Below are positions 57,798 to 64,000 of a DNA stretch of 64,000 nucleotides, piece by piece; positions within the stretch are counted from its first letter, which is position 1, and every line of letters begins with the position of its first letter. The stretch comes from Caryophanon latum (GTDB lineage: Bacteria > Bacillota > Bacilli > Bacillales_A > Planococcaceae). The notes under the pieces were generated by a model that searched no databases, was not told the DNA's origin, and was given only the letters and a program-made list of their open reading frames with translations. The translations under genes and the position numbers were made by a program. The stretch is taken from contig NZ_MATO01000001.1 in NCBI RefSeq assembly GCF_001700325.1, positions 1-64,000 of the forward strand. The letters are read 5' to 3'.

Positions 57798-60230
57798 TTA
57801 AATCGTTTCATCCTTCTTTAAAAAATCATAAGGTGACATATTATTCATGCCAATCATCGGATCAATTCCCGCCACCGTTTCAGTCGTTAATGCAAACTGC
57901 AATGCATCCGTTTGCTCTGTCGGTAGCATGTCATCTACACTCGCTGTTGCCGTCTCGAATATTTCCGGGTTAATGCGCATCTTTAGCGTCGTTAAGCGTT
58001 GTAAATCATCAGTGCGCTGCAAGCCTTGTACGAGGACGTCTGGCTCACCGCATAAAATTAAAAAGTTTTTCGCGCGCGTAATGCCGGTATACAGTAAATT
58101 GCGACGTAGCATTTTCGTATAGCTGCGCACGACTGGCATAATGACCATCGCAAACTCTGAGCCTTGTGATTTATGAATTGAGCAGCAATATGCGAGCGTA
58201 ATTTGCTTTAAATCGCCGCGCTGATATGTCACTTCCACGCCGTCATAGCTCACAATTAACGTATCTTGCTTTTCGACCGTTTCAGACGCTTTAATAATGG
58301 AAATAATTTCACCCATATCGCCGTTAAAGACGTTATTTTCCGGCTGATTAACGAGCTGCAGCACTTTGTCGCCGACGCGGAAAATCGTCTCGCCAAACAA
58401 TAGCTCACGGCGTCGTCCGTCCTCATTCGGATTGACGACAGCTTGAATTTCTTTGTTTAATGCATCGATGCCAGCTGGTCCGCGGTACATCGGCGCAAGC
58501 ACTTGCACATCGCGTATTGAGAAGCCTTTTTTTAACGCACTTTGCACAACTTGTGTGACGACGTTTGCAACTTGATGTGCGTTTGCCTGAATAAAGCTTC
58601 TGTCGGACGTCTTTGCTGTAATGTTTTGTGGCACCTCATTTTTTTTAATTTGGTGTGCCATTTCGATAATCGTTGAGCCCTCTGCTTGGCGGTATACGTC
58701 CTTTAGCTCGACGGTTGGAATTTTTTTCGAGGCGAGTAAATCTTTTAGCACTTGCCCTGGTCCAACTGGTGGTAGCTGGTCTTGGTCGCCAACGAATACA
58801 ACTTGCACATCTTTGTTTAATGCTTTTAGTAACTGATGCGCAAGCCACGTATCGACCATCGACATTTCATCAATAATGAGCAATCTCCCACCAATTTCAC
58901 GCTCCGTTTCCTCGTCCTTTTCAAGCCCTGTGAAACCAAGCAAACGGTGAATCGTCATCGCTGGTAGTTCCGTTGATTCAGCTAATCGTTTCGCTGCACG
59001 GCCTGTTGGAGCAACGAGCGTAATCGGAAACGGCTCATTTTTTTGGGCGTAGTCGCTCGGATTAAGCGATAAACCGTGCAGCTCCGCATAAACGTGCACG
59101 AGCCCTTTAATAACGGTCGTCTTCCCAGTTCCGGGACCACCTGTTAAAATCATGACCGCTTCGTTTAATGCTGTTTCAATTGCCTCGATTTGCGTCGGTG
59201 CGTATGTCACGCCGGCACTTTCCTCAATATCCCCAATAGCGCGGCGAATTTCATCGAGCGGGAATGTCGAGTGCTGCGTATTGCGCTCAATTAAGTTGAG
59301 CACCTTAGAAGCGATGCCGACTTCTGAGTAGTAAAGCGACGGTAAGTACACACGTGTTTCCTCACCACAAATTTTACTTTCCTCGCGCATTTCGACTAGC
59401 AGCTGTGAAATGAGCTCAAATGGAATATTAACTGGCTGACTTTGCTCAAGCATTTGTTTTACGCTCGTTAATATGCTCTCCGCTTCTAAATACACATGTC
59501 CTTCCGATAATGCACCTTGTGTTAGCACATGTAAAATTGCCGCGGCGACACGGTCTTTATGCGTGCCGGTAATGCCGAGTTTTGCGCCGAGCTCATCTGC
59601 CTTTTGGAAGCCGACACCGTCCACATCTTCAATGAGCATGTACGGATTATCTTGCAGCAGCTCCACCGTTTGCTCACGATACGTTTGATAAATCTTCATG
59701 CCAAGCTGCGGACCGAATCCCCATTCGTTTAGCTGAATCATAATGCGCTCTAGCCCTAAGTTTTGCTCTAGCGTTTCGCGCAACTTTTCCTTTTTATCCT
59801 TTGAAAGGCGCGGTACGTCATCGAGTGCGTGCGGGTCCTCTAAAATTTTTTTAATGGCGTTCGTGCCGAGCTTTTGAACAATTAACTCCGCCGTTTTTCG
59901 CCCGATCCCAGTAAATAAATCGCTCGACAAATAATGAATGACCCCATGTTCCGTTGCCGGTACTTCCTTTGCAAACGTCTCAACAGCGAATTGCTGTCCA
60001 TATTTCGGGTGCTGGCGCAGCTGTCCGGTAAAGCGATATACATCCTCCTCGTTTAGCTTTGGGAAATAGCCAACGACGATAATATCTTTTTCTTCATATT
60101 GTAAATTCGTCTCTTGAATACGTACGCGAACGATCGAGTACATATTGTCACTGTTGTGGAAAATCGACACAATTGGGCGACAGACGAGGAATAATTTATT
60201 TTGTTCAAATAAATCGTGAATTTGCGTCAT
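57798..60230 (-). CDS. recD2: ATP-dependent 5'-3' DNA helicase RecD2
   Basis: SF1B helicase not bound to RecBC, involved in repair and fork maintenance. N-terminal OB and helix-hairpin-helix region (LFTGIGRKTAELIVQKLG; VDGVGFQKADELG), Walker A TGGPGTGKTTVIKG (~350), Walker B LLIIDEMSMVD, SF1 motifs VFVGDQDQLPPVGPG and CCSIHKSQGSEF. The ATG giving MTQIHDL follows AGGGAGGGG; 810 residues. Confidence 0.94.
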   Translation of the reverse strand: MTQIHDLFEQNKLFLVCRPIVSIFHNSDNMYSIVRVRIQETNLQYEEKDIIVVGYFPKLNEEDVYRFTGQLRQHPKYGQQFAVETFAKEVPATEHGVIHYLSSDLFTGIGRKTAELIVQKLGTNAIKKILEDPHALDDVPRLSKDKKEKLRETLEQNLGLERIMIQLNEWGFGPQLGMKIYQTYREQTVELLQDNPYMLIEDVDGVGFQKADELGAKLGITGTHKDRVAAAILHVLTQGALSEGHVYLEAESILTSVKQMLEQSQPVNIPFELISQLLVEMREESKICGEETRVYLPSLYYSEVGIASKVLNLIERNTQHSTFPLDEIRRAIGDIEESAGVTYAPTQIEAIETALNEAVMILTGGPGTGKTTVIKGLVHVYAELHGLSLNPSDYAQKNEPFPITLVAPTGRAAKRLAESTELPAMTIHRLLGFTGLEKDEETEREIGGRLLIIDEMSMVDTWLAHQLLKALNKDVQVVFVGDQDQLPPVGPGQVLKDLLASKKIPTVELKDVYRQAEGSTIIEMAHQIKKNEVPQNITAKTSDRSFIQANAHQVANVVTQVVQSALKKGFSIRDVQVLAPMYRGPAGIDALNKEIQAVVNPNEDGRRRELLFGETIFRVGDKVLQLVNQPENNVFNGDMGEIISIIKASETVEKQDTLIVSYDGVEVTYQRGDLKQITLAYCCSIHKSQGSEFAMVIMPVVRSYTKMLRRNLLYTGITRAKNFLILCGEPDVLVQGLQRTDDLQRLTTLKMRINPEIFETATASVDDMLPTEQTDALQFALTTETVAGIDPMIGMNNMSPYDFLKKDETI

Positions 60231-60310
60231 AAAATCCCCTCCCTCGTTCGTTTTTTTGTCCATTTTATCATATATATTTGGCAATCGTTCGTTTGTTTAT
60301 GTTTTTGAAC

Positions 60311-60339
60311 TTGAATAAATATTCAAAAATTAAGATAAT
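60311..60339 (+). promoter_or_regulatory. Sigma-A promoter of the hisA-like operon
   Basis: TTGAAT (60311-60316), 17-bp spacer, GATAAT (60334-60339), 25 bp upstream of the start codon. Confidence 0.7.
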
Positions 60340-60363
60340 GTAAACATAGAGAGGGTGGAAAGT

Positions 60364-61119
60364 ATGGAATTTAGACCTTGTATTGACTTACACGGCGGTA
60401 AAGTAAAGCAAATTGTAGGTAGCACGCTCGGTTATGAAAACAAAGAGGTTGTCGAAAACTTCGTGTCACAGCACGATTCAAGCTATTATGCAAAGCTATT
60501 TCAAAAAGATCACTTAACAGGTGGCCATGTCATTATGCTTGGTGGAGGCAATGAAGAAGCCGCAATGTCGGCGCTCGCTGCATATCCCGGTGGACTACAA
60601 ATTGGCGGTGGTATTACAGCAGACAATGCGAAGCAATACATCGATGCTGGTGCTTCACACGTCATTGTGACATCTTACATTTTCCACGACGGCTTGCTTG
60701 ATTTAGAACGACTTAACAAGCTAGTCGCAGCAGTTGGCAAGGAGCGCATCGTGTTAGATTTAAGCTGCCGCAAAAAGGACGGGCAATGGTATGTCGTGAC
60801 GAATAAATGGACGACGTTTAGCGATTTCATCGTCAACGAGCAATCAATGAAGGAGCTTGCGAATTATTGCGATGAGTTTTTAATTCATGCAGTAGACGTA
60901 GAAGGCAAAAAGAGCGGCATGCAGCATGAACTTGTGCGCGACTTAGCACAGTGGGTAACGATTCCGACGACGTATGCAGGGGGCGTGCGTTCATTAGAGG
61001 ACTTGCGCGAATTTAACGAGCTCGCAAATGGCAAGCTGCACGTCACAATTGGCAGCGCATTATCGATTTTTGGAGGCGACCTCGCATACGATGACGTTGT
61101 CGCTTATTGTGCACAATAA
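60364..61119 (+). CDS. hisA: HisA, eukaryotic-type phosphoribosylformimino-AICAR-phosphate isomerase
   Basis: TIM-barrel isomerase for the fourth step region of histidine synthesis (ProFAR to PRFAR). The sequence follows the eukaryotic HIS6 subfamily rather than bacterial HisA: CIDLHGGKVKQIVG (D8), NFVSQHDSSYYAKL (32-45), LDLSCRKKDGQWYV (131-144), IHAVDVEGKKSGM (D178), TYAGGV and TIGSALSIFGG. 251 residues from the ATG at 60364. On the plus strand, against its neighbours, with its own promoter; no other his genes are in the window. It splits the usual yrrB-recD2 pair, suggesting insertion. Activity is inferred. Confidence 0.85.
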   Translation: MEFRPCIDLHGGKVKQIVGSTLGYENKEVVENFVSQHDSSYYAKLFQKDHLTGGHVIMLGGGNEEAAMSALAAYPGGLQIGGGITADNAKQYIDAGASHVIVTSYIFHDGLLDLERLNKLVAAVGKERIVLDLSCRKKDGQWYVVTNKWTTFSDFIVNEQSMKELANYCDEFLIHAVDVEGKKSGMQHELVRDLAQWVTIPTTYAGGVRSLEDLREFNELANGKLHVTIGSALSIFGGDLAYDDVVAYCAQ

Positions 61120-61140
61120 TTTTTTCTGGAGGAACGAGCA

Positions 61141-61497
61141 ATGAATTTAATTTATGGACATTTTAAATTTCCATTTGAAGAAACAAATTTAGAACGTATT
61201 ATTGACGGCAAATATTTCAAAATCGACCGCGAACAAGTAGAAGATGAAGAAGCAATCATTGTGCATTTAGACAATGAGCGCATGCTGCTTGAGTTTTCGA
61301 AGTCATTAAAAGCAACGTGTGGGCTTATTCAAGATTGCGAAACGGCACCATACATCGAGGCAAACTTAAAGCTTGAGGAATTTGTACGCGAGTTTAATAA
61401 GCTATATAAGCTAAATGTAGAAATTCAAACGGTGTTAAAGGAAGAAGTAGCAACACCCGAAACGAAAGCACCACGCCCAGACGAAGTGGCGAAATAA
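61141..61497 (+). CDS. Unknown protein co-transcribed with the HisA-like gene
   Basis: I do not recognise it. 118 residues, acidic, soluble: NLIYGHFKFPFEETNLERII at the start, a helical middle (EANLKLEEFVREFNKLYKLN) and a short Pro/Lys tail. It begins 21 bp after hisA behind TGGAGGAACG and shares its terminator, so the two form an operon. Confidence 0.75.
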   Translation: MNLIYGHFKFPFEETNLERIIDGKYFKIDREQVEDEEAIIVHLDNERMLLEFSKSLKATCGLIQDCETAPYIEANLKLEEFVREFNKLYKLNVEIQTVLKEEVATPETKAPRPDEVAK

Positions 61498-61541
61498 CGA
61501 CAAAACGCTGTCCGAGTGAACCCGGGCAGCGTTTTGTCGTT
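61497..61541. terminator. Bidirectional terminator between the unknown gene and the TPR gene
   Basis: ACGACAAAACGCTG pairs with CAGCGTTTTGTCGT (14 bp) around a loop with TCCGAGTGAACCCGGG. It ends both converging transcripts. Confidence 0.92.
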
Positions 61542-62200
61542 TAATTTTTCTTTTGTAATAACATGTTGTAAATTTCTTGCGCCTGTAAAAATTCTGGCTG
61601 TAGCGTGAACGCTTGCTTTAAATGATATAACGCATCATCTAGCTGATCTGTTGATACCGCATATAAGATGCCTAAGTTGTAGTGCGCATCTGCGTTGTTC
61701 CAATCTTCTTCAATAACGAAATCTAGCTCTGCCTTCGCTTCTGTAAATAGCTCCATCGTACATAATAAAATGCCGTATGATAAACGAATTTGCACGTCCT
61801 CTGGTGAAATTTCAGCTGCGCGTTGCATAAACGGTAACGCTAGCTTGTAATTTTCCTCACGCTCGAAGCATTTTGCAAGCATGAAGTATGCGTCTGCCCC
61901 TTCAATGCCAGCGTCGATTGCTTTTTGGTAAAGCTTTGCCGCTTCGACAAAACGCTCACTGTTGAAGTAAAGGTTCGCTAAGCCGTAAAATGCTGTTGCC
62001 GCTTGCTCATCTAGCGTAATCGCTTTTTGGAAGAAGCGCTCTGCACGTTCTACCTCGTTCATCGTCGCAAGCAAGTTGCCGAAATTGACGTAGCCGACTG
62101 CGTTTTCTGGCTCCGCTTCAATTGCTTGTGTGAAATATTTTGCCGCATCTTCATAGCGACGTTCTTGAATTGCTTGAATACCTTGTTCGTTAAAATCCAT
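61541..62200 (-). CDS. yrrB: TPR protein (YrrB type)
   Basis: 219 residues made almost wholly of tetratricopeptide repeats (about six, e.g. YVNFGNLLATMNEVERAERF, AFYGLANLYFNSERFVEAAK). A protein-protein interaction scaffold; partner unknown. The ATG at 62200 (or the adjacent 62203) follows GGAGG. A longer frame reads ~50 codons back through the upstream repeat and is artefactual. Lies after mnmA, as in B. subtilis. Confidence 0.9.
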   Translation of the reverse strand: MDFNEQGIQAIQERRYEDAAKYFTQAIEAEPENAVGYVNFGNLLATMNEVERAERFFQKAITLDEQAATAFYGLANLYFNSERFVEAAKLYQKAIDAGIEGADAYFMLAKCFEREENYKLALPFMQRAAEISPEDVQIRLSYGILLCTMELFTEAKAELDFVIEEDWNNADAHYNLGILYAVSTDQLDDALYHLKQAFTLQPEFLQAQEIYNMLLQKKN

Positions 62201-62221
62201 CATTATTCCTCCATTTGAATC

Positions 62222-62407
62222 GGTTGAGTATTCGCCGCGTGTTGCAGCTCGCGTTCCTGGGGCTCGGCTCAAGCCTCCTCGACGCTCTCCGCGTCTGCGG
62301 GGTCTTGAGGCACGAGCTATTCCCCTAGGAGTCTCGCTGCATACGCCAAGCAACAACCATACTGCCGACTTTTAAAAACGATGTCAGCACTATATGAATA
62401 CACAACC
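62222..62407 (+). mobile_element. Type B repeat with 12-bp terminal inverted repeats
   Basis: GGTTGAGTATTC at 62222-62233 and GAATACACAACC at 62396-62407 match as inverted ends at 11 of 12 positions. Between them is a complete type B core (TGCAGCTCGCGTTCCTGGGG ... CCCCTAGGAGTCTCGCTGCA), whose outer arms pair with each other. No coding capacity. Confidence 0.65.
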
Positions 62408-62420
62408 TTTTGTCCATTTG

Positions 62421-62451
62421 AAAAATCGGCAGAGAGTGTCCCCTCTACCGA
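62421..62451 (-). terminator. Intrinsic terminator after mnmA
   Basis: CGGTAGAG pairs with CTCTGCCG (one G-T) around an 8-nt loop, followed by ATTTTT on the minus strand. Confidence 0.8.
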
Positions 62452-62455
62452 ATGT

Positions 62456-63583
<1,128 letters not shown>

Positions 63584-63651
63584 TCACCTTTTCGTTTAGA
63601 CAAAATCGCGTAAAAGGCGCGAAGTCTTTATTTACCCGAGGGCAATCCTTA

Positions 63652-64000
63652 TTATTTCACAAGTCGCTGCACAATAGCAACTACTCGATTTGCCGCTTCT
63701 TGAATTATTTCATCTGACAGCCCTTGCCCGAAGCTAAATCGAATCGAGCTGCGCAGTTCCTCTGCATCGCTGCCAAACATGGCGACTAATACGTGCGACG
63801 GATCGATCGCGCCCGCTGTACAAGCAGAGCCACTCGACACGAGCACGCCGCTCATATCTAAATTAATTAAAAACGACTCCACGTCTGTGCCAACAAACGT
63901 CACGTTCAGCACATGCAGCAAACCTTCTTCTCCGTTGACACGGAAGTTGAGCCCTGCGTTCGTAAACGTCGTCGTTAACAGTTCGCGGTAACGTTTATAC
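63652..64000 (-). CDS. Cysteine desulfurase (YrvO/IscS family), C-terminal part
   Basis: Open from the window edge: the last 116 residues of a PLP-dependent cysteine desulfurase. The active-site loop SSGSACTAG with the catalytic Cys and the family end SIRFSFGQGLSDE are clear. In Bacillales the desulfurase next to mnmA (YrvO) passes persulfide to MnmA. The start lies outside the window. Confidence 0.92.
   Translation of the reverse strand, partial: YKRYRELLTTTFTNAGLNFRVNGEEGLLHVLNVTFVGTDVESFLINLDMSGVLVSSGSACTAGAIDPSHVLVAMFGSDAEELRSSIRFSFGQGLSDEIIQEAANRVVAIVQRLVK

Noticed and set aside
62201-62356. 51-codon N-terminal extension of the TPR protein
   Set aside because: It is a translation of the type B repeat (Arg-rich, low complexity); the real start has GGAGG just upstream.

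Overview
The window is a stretch of low-to-mid GC Firmicute chromosome, almost certainly from the order Bacillales and best matching Planococcaceae. Evidence: gene order follows the Bacillus subtilis yqe/yqf/yrr regions, there is a CIRCE/HrcA heat-shock operon, T-boxes precede trpE and alaS, Shine-Dalgarno sites are strong, and intrinsic terminators are plentiful. Several sporulation genes that normally sit inside these conserved blocks are absent (gpr-spoIIP between lepA and rpsT; yqfC-yqfD before phoH; comER beside comEA). This suggests a non-spore-forming lineage such as Caryophanon or a relative; the genus is an inference.

Layout. 1-2.7 kb: a partial, frame-disrupted IclR-like regulator and trpE-trpG behind a tRNA-Trp T-box. 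2.7-12.4 kb: recO, era, cdd, dgkA, ybeY, pgpH, phoH, a membrane-anchored unknown, floA and nfeD. 12.6-15.6 kb: an orphan trpB, rpsU, deoC and an unknown. 16-27 kb: mtaB, rsmE, prmA, two adjacent J-protein genes (one without the zinc domain), dnaK, grpE, hrcA with CIRCE, and hemW. 27.4-31.5 kb: a TPR-GGDEF cyclase, lepA and rpsT. 31.8-41.9 kb: holA, yqzM, comEC-EB-EA, then yqeM-rsfS-yqeK-nadD-yqeI-aroE-yqeH-yqeG. 42.2-43.8 kb: divergent psd and pssA for phosphatidylethanolamine synthesis. 44-52.9 kb: mtnN, an unusually long greA, udk, the trhP2-trhP1-trmR tRNA wobble-uridine genes, mltG, a PhnA-like zinc-ribbon protein, two DUF1292 genes, ruvX and ireB. 53-64 kb: alaS with T-box, a CNT nucleoside transporter, recD2, an inserted pair encoding a eukaryotic-type HisA and an unknown protein, a TPR protein, mnmA and the 3' end of a cysteine desulfurase gene.

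Functionally this is mostly housekeeping: protein folding and heat shock, ribosome assembly GTPases, tRNA modification, translation, DNA repair and replication, competence, c-di-AMP/c-di-GMP turnover and phospholipids. No phage, IS transposase, CRISPR array, rRNA or tRNA gene was seen. The accessory signal is a family of about 15 GC-rich, palindromic intergenic repeats (two core types plus an AT-richer tail), some bounded by inverted repeats of 11-12 bp. They lie at gene junctions, including most junctions of the heat-shock region. The best candidates for something undescribed are the ~70-residue helical insertion in GreA, the eukaryotic-type HisA with its unknown partner, the TIR-bounded repeat family, and the triple DUF1292 cluster.
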